From assembly GCF_011761355.1 (NCBI RefSeq), contig NZ_JAASRW010000001.1:806001-870000 (forward strand): a DNA stretch of 64,000 bases, written 5' to 3'. Origin of the DNA: Paenibacillus lupini (lineage in GTDB: Bacteria; Bacillota; Bacilli; Paenibacillales; Paenibacillaceae). Position 1 is the first letter of the stretch, and every line of letters begins with the position of its first letter. Position numbers and translations under genes: made by a program. The notes beneath the pieces were generated by a model. That model made no database searches. It saw only the letters and a program-made list of their open reading frames with translations, and was not told the origin of the DNA. Below are positions 25,284 to 32,884 of this stretch, one piece after another.

Positions 25284-25288
25284 AAAAC

Positions 25289-25332
25289 GGAGCTATGTTC
25301 AACGATTAACGTTGGCATAAGCTCCTTTTTTT
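25289..25332. terminator. Bidirectional terminator
   Basis: GGAGCTATGTTCAACG pairs with CGTTGGCATAAGCTCC; A and T runs on both sides allow termination of the IMPase operon and of the convergent chitinase gene. Confidence 0.88.
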
Positions 25333-25342
25333 CATGCTGTCG

Positions 25343-27091
25343 TTATGGCAATGTTGTTAAGTACGGCTTTACCGTATTGGCTAAGAGGTAACCACTTGAA
25401 GCATCCCAGTTAATTGACCAGGTCATTGCCCCGCGGAGATCCGGGTACTTGGCGACCGGTTTATAAGTGCCGCAATCACTGCCAGTTGCTAGACATTTGA
25501 CCGCTTGATTCACGACGGATGGAGCAACATAACCGCCGCCTGCCGCTGAGCTTGTAGCTGGCACACCTATACCTAATTGAGATGGAGCAACCCATTGCAG
25601 GGTCAGATCAGAGAGAGCGGTCAAGAAATCAACAGTTCCTTGGGAGTAGCATTTACCATCACGTCCAAGCATGCAGCCTGAATTATAATACTGAACATTG
25701 ATGACTGTCGTAATATCTTTCAGATTCGTGTAGAGCTGCATATAGGAAGTGCTTGCGCTTTGCATATCAATCGTCTGAGGAGCCATCGTAAGGATAAAGC
25801 TTGAACCAACTTTTTGTTGAAGCTGACGAACCGCAGAAGTGAGGTTCGCGACATTCATGCCATTCTCGAGATCGATGTCAATCCCGTCGAAGCCAAACTG
25901 TGTAATTAAACCGTACATGCTGTCTACAAAATTCGTTACGTTAGGTGAAGCTGAATTCAGATTAATATTACCTTTCTCGCCGCCGACAGAGAGAATGACC
26001 TTTTTACCCTGAGCATGTTTCTGGCTTATGTCGCTGATCAAGTTCGCATTCGTATAACCGCCAAGTGCGGAGGATAAGCCGGAGTCTACGTTAAAGGTAA
26101 CACCGCCAGGTTTAGTTGTATCCATCTCAGCAAAGGAGACCACGATAATGTCGTACTGACTTGGTACAGCGCTTAATTTCAGATTTGTTGCTCCGTTCAC
26201 AAAGTTTTGCCAGTAGCCTGTCAATGTATGCTTCGGAATGCTGCCGCTGCCGCCAGGATCTGTAGGGCCAGTTGTGACGCTTAAGACACTGCTCGGTGAA
26301 GAAATATTGCCGGCTGCATCCTTGGCTTTAACAGTAAAGCTATAAGTAGTAGAAGCTGAAAGTCCCGTAATAATGGCAGTGGTTCCTGATACAGAAAGTG
26401 CGAGTGTGGATCCCTTGTATACGTCATAGCCACTCACACCAACATTATCTGTGGAGGCATTCCAAGCTAAGGATACACTGGTGGAAGTCGTTGCTGTAGA
26501 GCGAAAATTGGAAGGAGTGGACGGAGCAGTCTGATCAACCGAAGGAGCGAGAGTTGTTACACTGAGTGCCGTGCTTGCAGCCGAACTGTTGCCTGCTGCA
26601 TCTTTGGCTTTAACGGTAAAAGAGTATGTTGTACTTCCACTTAATCCGCTATTAGTAAAGGTAAGTACTCCATTACTTGTGCTGCCTGCAAGTGTGGTTC
26701 CACGATAGACATCGTATCCAGTAACGGCAACATTATCTGTGGAGGCATTCCAGGTTAATGTAACACTAGATGATGTAGTAGCAGTAACACGTAAGTTGGA
26801 CGGGGCACTTGGAACCGTTGTATCACCACTACCACCACCTTGAACGGTACTCCACAATGCTGGAACAATCGGCGGTTCCCAGCCAACCAATGATGTGTGA
26901 CCTTGTATGCACTTATACGTTGTACCGTTGTACGTGACCGTGTCGTTGACGGCGTACGATACATTTGGTGCCCAGGCCCCTCGGTCGGCTGCTTTGGCAG
27001 CAGTTGGCAGGAATGTGAGCAGCAGCGAGAGAGATAGAACGAGTGTTAGTAATGTGCGGGTGAAGCGGTGATTCTTAGCTTCCTTCATCAT
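25343..27091 (-). CDS. Secreted GH18 chitinase with CBM5/12-like and two Fn3 domains
   Basis: 582 residues. The signal peptide (TLLTLVLSLSLLLTFLPTAAKAA) is followed by a carbohydrate-binding module of the CBM5/12 type (GAWAPNVSYAVNDTVTYNGTTYKCIQGH, residues ~37-85) and two fibronectin type III repeats of ~88 residues each (SAPSNLRVTATTSSSVTLTWNAS and TPSNFRSTATTSTSVSLAWNAS). The GH18 catalytic barrel has the DxxDxDxE signature in FDGIDIDLENG and the distal MTWSINWDAS. It hydrolyses chitin outside the cell. GGAGGAG precedes the ATG pair at 27091/27088. This is the usual architecture of Paenibacillus/Bacillus ChiD-like chitinases. Confidence 0.95.
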   Translation of the reverse strand: MMKEAKNHRFTRTLLTLVLSLSLLLTFLPTAAKAADRGAWAPNVSYAVNDTVTYNGTTYKCIQGHTSLVGWEPPIVPALWSTVQGGGSGDTTVPSAPSNLRVTATTSSSVTLTWNASTDNVAVTGYDVYRGTTLAGSTSNGVLTFTNSGLSGSTTYSFTVKAKDAAGNSSAASTALSVTTLAPSVDQTAPSTPSNFRSTATTSTSVSLAWNASTDNVGVSGYDVYKGSTLALSVSGTTAIITGLSASTTYSFTVKAKDAAGNISSPSSVLSVTTGPTDPGGSGSIPKHTLTGYWQNFVNGATNLKLSAVPSQYDIIVVSFAEMDTTKPGGVTFNVDSGLSSALGGYTNANLISDISQKHAQGKKVILSVGGEKGNINLNSASPNVTNFVDSMYGLITQFGFDGIDIDLENGMNVANLTSAVRQLQQKVGSSFILTMAPQTIDMQSASTSYMQLYTNLKDITTVINVQYYNSGCMLGRDGKCYSQGTVDFLTALSDLTLQWVAPSQLGIGVPATSSAAGGGYVAPSVVNQAVKCLATGSDCGTYKPVAKYPDLRGAMTWSINWDASSGYLLANTVKPYLTTLP

Positions 27092-27208
27092 TTACTCCTC
27101 CTCTTTATTCAATTCTATCTTGCAGGAATATTATGGATTGGCTAAGGCAAGCTCTCAAGAGGAAAAATATACTTTTGATGGGATACAATTCATTGGGGGA
27201 GTGAAGCT

Positions 27209-27241
27209 ATGAGGTTACTCAACATAGTATGTAAACGGTAA
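27209..27241 (+). CDS. Possible 10-residue leader peptide
   Basis: GGGGGAG upstream of ATG 27209 opens MRLLNIVCKR and a stop. The stop region is the 5' arm of a terminator (27233-27270). No gene lies between this terminator and the next promoter, so if it is a leader it is an orphan. Confidence 0.3.
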   Translation: MRLLNIVCKR

Positions 27242-27270
27242 TACAGAGCTTTAGAACTGCCGTTTTTTCA
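27233..27270 (+). terminator. Terminator-like hairpin between chitinase and SDR genes
   Basis: AAACGG (27233-27238) plus CAG (27244-27246) can pair with CTGCCGTTT (27257-27265), followed by more T residues. Confidence 0.5.
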
Positions 27271-27276
27271 ATCTAT

Positions 27277-27325
27277 TTGACAAAGTGTCTATAACATCCC
27301 TATAATTTAAATGAACAACTGTTCA
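27277..27325 (+). promoter_or_regulatory. Promoter and dyad operator of the SDR gene
   Basis: TTGACA (27277-27282) and TATAAT (27301-27306), spaced 18. Just downstream, TGAACAACTGTTCA (27312-27325) is a perfect dyad that would overlap the transcription start. The TetR-type regulator encoded behind the SDR gene is the likely ligand. Confidence 0.75.
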
Positions 27326-27347
27326 ATAACTAGGCGGAGGGATTTAT

Positions 27348-28109
27348 ATGCGTTTGGAAGGTAGAGTAGCAATCGTTACAGGAGCAGCATCGGGTATGGG
27401 CAAAGCTATTGCAGAGTTGTATGCAAAAGAAGGAGCAAAAGTTGTTGTCTCCGATCTTAATATCGAAGGTGCTGAAGCAGTTGTTGCGGGTATTAAAGCA
27501 AATGGCGGCGAAGCCATTGCAGTAAAAACGAACGTTGCTGAGCTCGAAGATATCAATACAATGATCGATACTGCTGTTAATGAATTCGGAACGCTTGATA
27601 TATTGGTTAATAATGCAGGAATCATGGATAATATGGCGCCAATTGGCGATGTAAATGATGATAGATGGGATCTTATCTTTGATGTAAATACAAAAGGCGT
27701 TATGCGTGCGATCCGCAAAGCCATTCCGATTTTCCTGGAGAAAGGTAAAGGCGTTATTGTGAATACGGCTTCTACCGGCGGTTTCAGTGGTGCGCATGCA
27801 GGTGCGGCTTATACAGCGTCCAAGCATGCTGTCATCGGGATTACGAAAAACACAGGTTTCATGTACGCTCAAAAAGGCATTCGTTGTAATGCCATCGCAC
27901 CAGGGGCAACAATGACGAACATTACGTCTTCGATGAGTAACTGGGATGAATTTGGTGCTTCACGTACCAAAGTTACGCAAGGTGTTATTCCTCGTGTTGG
28001 ACAACCTGAAGAAATTGCTCAAGTGGCCTTATTCCTGGCATCGGATGAGTCAAGCTTCGTAAATGGTGTAGTTCTGGCAGCAGATGCTGGCTGGACAGCA
28101 GGTTTCTAA
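27348..28109 (+). CDS. Short-chain dehydrogenase/reductase (SDR)
   Basis: 253 residues, classical SDR: cofactor loop TGAASGMGKAIAE (residues 10-22), an Asp (SDLNIEG) suggesting NAD(H) preference, NNAGIMD, catalytic Ser in NTASTGGFSG, and YxxxK as YTASKHAVIG. It oxidises or reduces an alcohol/ketone substrate that cannot be named. GGAGGG precedes the ATG. A promoter with a dyad operator lies upstream and a TetR gene downstream. Confidence 0.93.
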   Translation: MRLEGRVAIVTGAASGMGKAIAELYAKEGAKVVVSDLNIEGAEAVVAGIKANGGEAIAVKTNVAELEDINTMIDTAVNEFGTLDILVNNAGIMDNMAPIGDVNDDRWDLIFDVNTKGVMRAIRKAIPIFLEKGKGVIVNTASTGGFSGAHAGAAYTASKHAVIGITKNTGFMYAQKGIRCNAIAPGATMTNITSSMSNWDEFGASRTKVTQGVIPRVGQPEEIAQVALFLASDESSFVNGVVLAADAGWTAGF

Positions 28110-28125
28110 TCCACTCATATAAGAG

Positions 28126-28161
28126 AGTTGCAAGCAGCTGGACTGCTTGCAACTTTTTTTT
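28126..28161 (+). terminator. Terminator after the SDR gene
   Basis: AGTTGCAAGCAG (28126-28137) pairs perfectly with CTGCTTGCAACT (28143-28154), followed by a T run. Confidence 0.95.
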
Positions 28162-28195
28162 ATTTTTTATGATGCTATAATGGATTAGCAATAAT

Positions 28196-28208
28196 ACTAA
28201 CTGTCAGT
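28196..28208. promoter_or_regulatory. TetR-like operator upstream of the regulator gene
   Basis: ACTAACTGTCAGT is an imperfect dyad of the ACT-N-AC-N-GT-N-AGT form typical of TetR operators, placed between TATAAT (28176-28181) and the regulator start. It differs from the dyad at 27312. Confidence 0.45.
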
Positions 28209-28214
28209 CACGAG

Positions 28215-28781
28215 GTGGAGGACTTGAACGAGAACGATCTAAGAATTGTGAAAACGAAAAAAGCCTTACATCATGCGCTTCTTACATTATTAAAAACAAA
28301 ACCACTTGAAACTATTTCTGTATCAACCCTATGCCGTGAGGCTAGTGTGAATAGAGGAACCTTTTACTTGCATTACACGGACGTGGCTGCATTATTTGAC
28401 GAGCATCTTCAACATTTGCTTAAAGATCTGGAAGACTCTTATTACGAGCCTTACCGTCATGTAACCGTGATCAATCATAAACTACTTGATCCTTCAACGA
28501 TCAGGCTCTTTCATCATGTGAAGAAGTACCAAGCGTTCTATGAGATCGTGTTTGATAAAAAATCATCGCTGTCGTATTACTATTCCTTGTTTGAGAAAAT
28601 TAAGGGATTAATATTGGAAAGCACCTCAGCTAATGGAGGACTGGATTTGTTTGTCATCTCCTATACAGCCAATGCCATAATGGGCTTGATTATTCAGTGG
28701 AGTGAAGAAGGCTTCGAGCATAGCCCGGAATATATGAATGAAAAGCTTAGTTATATTTTGAAGACGCTAGATCAGGGATGA
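28215..28781 (+). CDS. TetR/AcrR family regulator
   Basis: About 188 residues. The N-terminal HTH has the TetR pattern TKKALHHALLTLLKTKPLETISVSTLCREASVNRGTFYLHYTDVAALFDEHL, followed by an all-helical ligand domain of the DhaS-like C-terminal type. The start may be GTG 28215 or, with better Shine-Dalgarno spacing, TTG 28224. It probably represses itself and the adjacent SDR gene. Confidence 0.88.
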   Translation: MEDLNENDLRIVKTKKALHHALLTLLKTKPLETISVSTLCREASVNRGTFYLHYTDVAALFDEHLQHLLKDLEDSYYEPYRHVTVINHKLLDPSTIRLFHHVKKYQAFYEIVFDKKSSLSYYYSLFEKIKGLILESTSANGGLDLFVISYTANAIMGLIIQWSEEGFEHSPEYMNEKLSYILKTLDQG

Positions 28782-28879
28782 AAAAATAATTTGCTTGACA
28801 TTTCAGCGTGCTCGAACGGGTACTTGACTTCCGTATGCTATAGTAAATAGGCTAACTTATCATTTATAGGAGGCTTATT

Positions 28880-29485
28880 ATGTTTCAATATAGCGATCAG
28901 AAATATACAGGAGTAGATTTTGGCTCACAGGATTTACGATATGGGGAGCTGATCAGTTGCACCTTTACTCGATGCTCGTTCGCGAATGGATCCTTGGAAG
29001 AGCTGACCTCCATGAATTGTCGATTTATTGAATGTGACTTTCGCGGGGCATTGCTAAATGGCTCTATTCATAAAGAATCAGCGTTCGATAATTGCAACTT
29101 TAATGGCGCAAATCTATTTGTCACCAAATTCGAAGCTTGTAAAATGACAGGTTCGGATTTCTCTGGATCAACGATGGATGGCATCAGCATCATTCAAGGG
29201 GATTGGTCTTATACGAACTTGCGGTTCTCCAACTTAGTGAAACAGGATTTACGTGGGATAAAATTTCATGAGGCAGACTTGTCTGGAGCCAATTTGGAAA
29301 AAGCGGATTTGAGAGATTGTGATCTTACGATGGCCGTGCTCGCCAAGGCAAAGCTGCTTGGCGCAGATGTAAGAGGAGCAGAAATGGCGGGTGTGGACTT
29401 CAAGAATTTCTCCATCGCCGGTCTACGAATGGATCGGGAGCAAACCGTATTGTTCGCGTTGTCTCATGGTGCAAGAGTAAGGTGA
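28880..29485 (+). CDS. Pentapeptide-repeat protein (Qnr-like)
   Basis: 201 residues composed of A(D/N)LxX-type pentapeptide repeats (ADLSGANLEKADLRDCDL, CNFNGANLF, SDFSGSTM), predicting a right-handed quadrilateral beta helix. Length and layout resemble Qnr/McbG proteins, which mimic DNA and protect gyrase from quinolones or microcin B17; a resistance role here is not proven. TAGGAGG precedes the ATG, and an extended -10 (TGCTATAGT, to 28844) lies upstream. Confidence 0.85.
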   Translation: MFQYSDQKYTGVDFGSQDLRYGELISCTFTRCSFANGSLEELTSMNCRFIECDFRGALLNGSIHKESAFDNCNFNGANLFVTKFEACKMTGSDFSGSTMDGISIIQGDWSYTNLRFSNLVKQDLRGIKFHEADLSGANLEKADLRDCDLTMAVLAKAKLLGADVRGAEMAGVDFKNFSIAGLRMDREQTVLFALSHGARVR

Positions 29486-29510
29486 TATGAATAAAAAGTA
29501 TTAAAGAAAT

Positions 29511-29545
29511 AGCAGCTGGATATCTATTATCCGGCTGCTATTCTT
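29511..29545 (+). terminator. Terminator after the pentapeptide-repeat gene
   Basis: AGCAGCTGGATA (29511-29522) pairs with TATCCGGCTGCT (29528-29539), followed by a T-rich stretch. Confidence 0.8.
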
Positions 29546-29614
29546 TTGCTGTCGAAACAAACATGTTCAGGATCTCGTAAATATGTAAAAATAGGGATAG
29601 ACTGGAGGCGCGGA

Positions 29615-29710
29615 ATGAAATCAAAAATTCTGGTTACTGCTTTAACGGTAAGTATAATAGCTATGATTATTAGTGTAATTGCCTTAGGAGTTGTATTAAG
29701 TAAGGTTTAG
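29615..29710 (+). CDS. Tiny single-helix membrane peptide, 31 residues
   Basis: GGAGGCG upstream of ATG 29615. The product MKSKILVTALTVSIIAMI... is almost wholly one membrane helix with a Lys-containing N-terminus and C-terminal Lys-Val. Function unknown; it could also be the surviving N-terminus of a larger deleted gene. Confidence 0.45.
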   Translation: MKSKILVTALTVSIIAMIISVIALGVVLSKV

Positions 29711-29754
29711 ACTAATCATTCTTGTTATGCAAACATAGACATACAGGAGGTTCC

Positions 29755-29901
29755 GTTATAGGATACAACATTCAAGGCAATTGGAGATATGATGGTAGAG
29801 ATTGGATCGCAAATGTTGGCAGCTTTATCTTTGAGCCTCCAGGTGATATTCATACTCTTATCTCGGAAAAGGAAGAATTCAGAGGAGATCTTATTTATTG
29901 A
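29755..29901 (+). pseudogene. Cupin-domain remnant
   Basis: The frame reads GYNIQGNWRYDGRDWIANVGSFIFEPPGDIHTLIS before a stop at 29899. The NVGSFIFEPPGDIHTL portion is characteristic of the 2,4'-dihydroxyacetophenone dioxygenase-like cupin family. AGGAGG stands 4-7 bases upstream, but no ATG/GTG/TTG is in frame (only GTT/ATA), and both ends of the domain are missing. It is a fragment left after deletion; the rest is not nearby. Confidence 0.6.
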
Positions 29902-29926
29902 ATTAATAGGGGTTACAACAAACGTC

Positions 29927-29956
29927 TTGACTAATCTTCTTCATTATGGTTATCAT
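29927..29956 (+). promoter_or_regulatory. Promoter of the Rrf2 gene
   Basis: TTGACT (29927-29932) and TATCAT (29951-29956), spacing 18, about 40 bases before the ATG. Confidence 0.6.
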
Positions 29957-29994
29957 AGACACATGAAGTCCTTGATTGGGAGGGGTAAACAACA

Positions 29995-30396
29995 ATGAAA
30001 TATTCAAAAGCGACGAACTATGCCCTCCATACGATGCTTTATTTGATTGCTGTAGCAGTGGATAGACCTGTAGGCGTTCAGCAGCTCGCTGAAAAACAAG
30101 GCGTATCTCCGACCTACCTTTCGAAGATCCTGACTAAGCTGGTGAAGGCAGGGCTGATTGAATCTGCATCCGGCGCAAATGGCGGATATAGGGTAAAAGG
30201 GAGAAAAGAAGATATTTCTTTTCTAGATGTCATTCATGCGATTGAAGGCACTACTTCATTGTTTGAATGCTGCGAAAGTGAAAATCCCCATTGCCTTATA
30301 AATCACGTAATGGTGGCCGCTGAAGAAGATATGGAGCGCCATTTAAAGAATGCGAAGTTGGCTGATCTTGCTAAGCAAGCGGGCTTGTCCTTGTGA
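29995..30396 (+). CDS. Rrf2 family transcriptional regulator
   Basis: 133 residues: winged helix SKATNYALHTMLYLIAVAVDRPVGVQQLAEKQGVSPTYLSKILTKLVKAGLIES, a wing GANGGYRV, and a Cys set FECCESENPHC in the position where IscR/NsrR bind an Fe-S cluster. The cluster may sense redox or NO, or the Cys may act as thiol switches. It precedes a thioredoxin-reductase-like flavoprotein, its probable target. Confidence 0.9.
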   Translation: MKYSKATNYALHTMLYLIAVAVDRPVGVQQLAEKQGVSPTYLSKILTKLVKAGLIESASGANGGYRVKGRKEDISFLDVIHAIEGTTSLFECCESENPHCLINHVMVAAEEDMERHLKNAKLADLAKQAGLSL

Positions 30397-30462
30397 TTAC
30401 AAGGGCAATTTTTATTCAGCAATTATAGATATCATTTATCTACAAAGTCTTTAATTAAACGA

Positions 30463-31389
30463 ATGGAGGGATTTATTATTAAGATTTATGATGTAGCTAT
30501 TGTTGGAGGCGGACCGGCGGGATTAAATGCGGCATTGGTGCTTGGCAGAGCCAGAAAAAATGTGGTTTTGTTCGATAATAACGATCCAAGAAACAAGGTG
30601 ACACATGCATCTCACGGATTCATAACACGGGATGGAGTTGAACCAGCCGAGTTTCGGCGCATTGCGTTGGAGGAGGTGCTGAGTTATCCAACCGTTCAGC
30701 ATTGGCAGAAGGAAGTGACCGATATTCAGCGATCGGACAATGTCTTCACGGTATCCACCTCCGATGGTGAGCAAATGAAAGCCAGCAAGGTGATTTTATC
30801 CGCAGGGTTGAAGGAAATCTTGCCCGAGATTGATGGGATCCGTGATTTTTATGGAAAAAGTATATTCCAATGTCCCTTCTGTGATGGCTGGGAGCTTCGT
30901 GATCAACCGTTGGTTGTGATCTCGGATATGCCAAGCGTGATGCATAAAGTGAAATTACTGCTTCACTGGAGTAATGATCTGGTTGTATGTACGAATGGCA
31001 GTGACGTTCTTACAGATGAACAACAGGAGCAGTTGGCTTCCCGAGGTATACCGGTTATCCAGACTCCTATCTCAACTTTATCCGGGCAAAATGGGATACT
31101 GGAGAAGGTTCACTTTACGGATGGTTCTTTTATTGAACGAAGCGGCGGGTTTATTGATCCTATTCAACTTCCTAAGGCTGCTTTCCAAGAGTCATTGGGT
31201 TATCAAACGACTAGCAACGGTGGAATCGAGACCAGTGAGATGGGTAAGACCACCGTAGAGGGCGTATACGCAGCAGGGGATTCGGCTTATGTAATGCCGT
31301 CGCAATTAATCTACGCCGCGGCATCCGGCAGCAAAGCAGCAATGGCGGTAATGGCAGATTTGACTGAGGAAAATTGGCTTAAGCAATAA
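30463..31389 (+). CDS. Thioredoxin-reductase-like FAD/NAD(P) oxidoreductase
   Basis: About 303-308 residues. FAD loop YDVAIVGGGPAGLNAALVLGRA is near the start, the redox-active pair in FQCPFCDGWELRD (CxxC), and the C-terminal FAD motif TTVEGVYAAGDSAY. This is the short thioredoxin-reductase-like group often paired with Rrf2 regulators; the electron acceptor is unknown. The first ATG (30463) overlaps the only good Shine-Dalgarno (GGAGGG, 30465-30470), so initiation may really be at ATT 30478, 7 bases downstream of it, giving (M)KIYDVAIVGGG. Confidence 0.9.
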   Translation: MEGFIIKIYDVAIVGGGPAGLNAALVLGRARKNVVLFDNNDPRNKVTHASHGFITRDGVEPAEFRRIALEEVLSYPTVQHWQKEVTDIQRSDNVFTVSTSDGEQMKASKVILSAGLKEILPEIDGIRDFYGKSIFQCPFCDGWELRDQPLVVISDMPSVMHKVKLLLHWSNDLVVCTNGSDVLTDEQQEQLASRGIPVIQTPISTLSGQNGILEKVHFTDGSFIERSGGFIDPIQLPKAAFQESLGYQTTSNGGIETSEMGKTTVEGVYAAGDSAYVMPSQLIYAAASGSKAAMAVMADLTEENWLKQ

Positions 31390-31395
31390 AATGGA

Positions 31396-31429
31396 GAAGT
31401 GTGCATGAGGAATGCACACTTCTTTTTTT
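31396..31429 (+). terminator. Terminator after the flavoprotein gene
   Basis: GAAGTGTGCAT (31396-31406) pairs perfectly with ATGCACACTTC (31412-31422), followed by seven T residues. Confidence 0.95.
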
Positions 31430-31495
31430 CTGTAATAAAGGGGTATTCATCTGCGCAACATATACATGAACTTTCTGGAAGAGGAGGTAATCAGA

Positions 31496-32884
31496 GTGGA
31501 AGCCGTGGATGTGAGTGAACATTTAGCGATCAATCAAGATACTTTGCAATCTATTTTTCATAACTGCGCTGATGTGGTATTTCGCTCTTTGAAGCTATCG
31601 GAGAATTCGAGTATTCTTCTTGTTTACATATTAGAGATGACAGACTCCAAGGAAATGGAGCAGATTATTTCGGCATGTATGATAAGCCAAGATTACGAGC
31701 GGCTGACAAAGTATAACATGGTGACCCGTATATCGGATATTGTAGCTAAAGTTCTAAAAGGCAGCACCGCAATCATTATAGATGGTAAACCATATGCTTA
31801 TATTGCAGAACTGACTTCTTTCCAGCATCGCTCAATCGACGAGCCCTCGAATGAAGCATCTATACGAGGACCACGTGAGGGATTCACTGAAGATCTAAAG
31901 ACAAATAAGAGCCTGATTCGAAGGAAAATTAGCCATCAAAATTTAAAGTTTGAAATGCATCAAGCAGGAGAGTTGACCAATACCGATTTTGTTGTTGCTT
32001 ATATTGAAGGTAAGGTAAAACCAGAACTGCTCCAAGAAGTTTCAAGGAGACTGCAAGCTTTCCGTACGAATCAACTGCTTGATTCAGGCTATATTGAAGA
32101 ATTTATCGAGGACAAGACCTTCTCCTTATTCCCGCAAATTCAAAATACCGAACGCCCGGATACAGTTGCAGCGAGTTTATTGGCAGGGAGAGTAGCCATT
32201 ATCGTTGACGGGTCGCCTAATGCATTGTTGTTACCAATGACATTCTGGTCCGGATTTCAAGCAGCGGAAGACCATTATGAACGTTTTATCTATGTATCTG
32301 CTGTTAGACTTTTGAGGTTCTTGCTTGCTATCCTGTCCTGCCTGCTTCCATCTATATATGTTGCACTGACGACATTCCATCCCCAGATGATTCCCCTGGC
32401 TCTAATGCTTAGTATTTCAGTATCCAGAGAAGGCATTCCGTTTCCGACCGTTATTGAGACGTTATTAATGGAGCTTATGTTCGAGGGGTTGCGAGAAGCT
32501 GGTCTACGTCTGCCAAAAGCAATCGGTTCAGCCGTGAGTATCGTAGGCGCATTAGTTATTGGGGAAGCAGCTGTTCAAGCTGGATTTATCTCTGCTCCTA
32601 TAGTCATGATTGTTGCAGGTACAGGTATAGCTTCATTCGCATTTCCTAGTTATAGCCTTGCATTGCCATTTCGAATGTTAAGGTTTCCACTACTCATATT
32701 TGGGGGATTCCTTGGACTTTATGGTGTTGCGATAGGAATAATGTTTATTATGATCCACCTTGTGTCACTCAAGTCGTTCGGAGTTCCTTACTTAAGCCCA
32801 ATGGCTCCTATTGCACCTAAATTTTGGAAAGACACATTGATTCGAATGAACAAACGTTACATATCGGGAAGGCAAAAACAATGA
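31496..32884 (+). CDS. Spore germination protein, GerA/GerKA family
   Basis: 462 residues from GTG 31496, chosen because AGGAGG is 8 bases upstream. An N-terminal soluble domain (~1-265, including GSTAIIIDGKPYAYIAEL and GRVAIIVDGSPNALLLPMTFWSGFQAAEDHYERF) is followed by a C-terminal membrane domain of five to six helices (PLALMLSISVSREGIPFPTVIETLLMEL, GAVSIVGALVIGEAAVQAG type). It is the A subunit of a germinant receptor in the spore inner membrane. Overlaps the C-subunit gene by 4 bases. Confidence 0.95.
   Translation: MEAVDVSEHLAINQDTLQSIFHNCADVVFRSLKLSENSSILLVYILEMTDSKEMEQIISACMISQDYERLTKYNMVTRISDIVAKVLKGSTAIIIDGKPYAYIAELTSFQHRSIDEPSNEASIRGPREGFTEDLKTNKSLIRRKISHQNLKFEMHQAGELTNTDFVVAYIEGKVKPELLQEVSRRLQAFRTNQLLDSGYIEEFIEDKTFSLFPQIQNTERPDTVAASLLAGRVAIIVDGSPNALLLPMTFWSGFQAAEDHYERFIYVSAVRLLRFLLAILSCLLPSIYVALTTFHPQMIPLALMLSISVSREGIPFPTVIETLLMELMFEGLREAGLRLPKAIGSAVSIVGALVIGEAAVQAGFISAPIVMIVAGTGIASFAFPSYSLALPFRMLRFPLLIFGGFLGLYGVAIGIMFIMIHLVSLKSFGVPYLSPMAPIAPKFWKDTLIRMNKRYISGRQKQ

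Noticed and set aside
29789..29998. A 69-codon open frame in front of the Rrf2 gene
   Set aside because: It lies over the cupin remnant in another frame and over the Rrf2 promoter, has no good ribosome-binding site, and its product resembles nothing.
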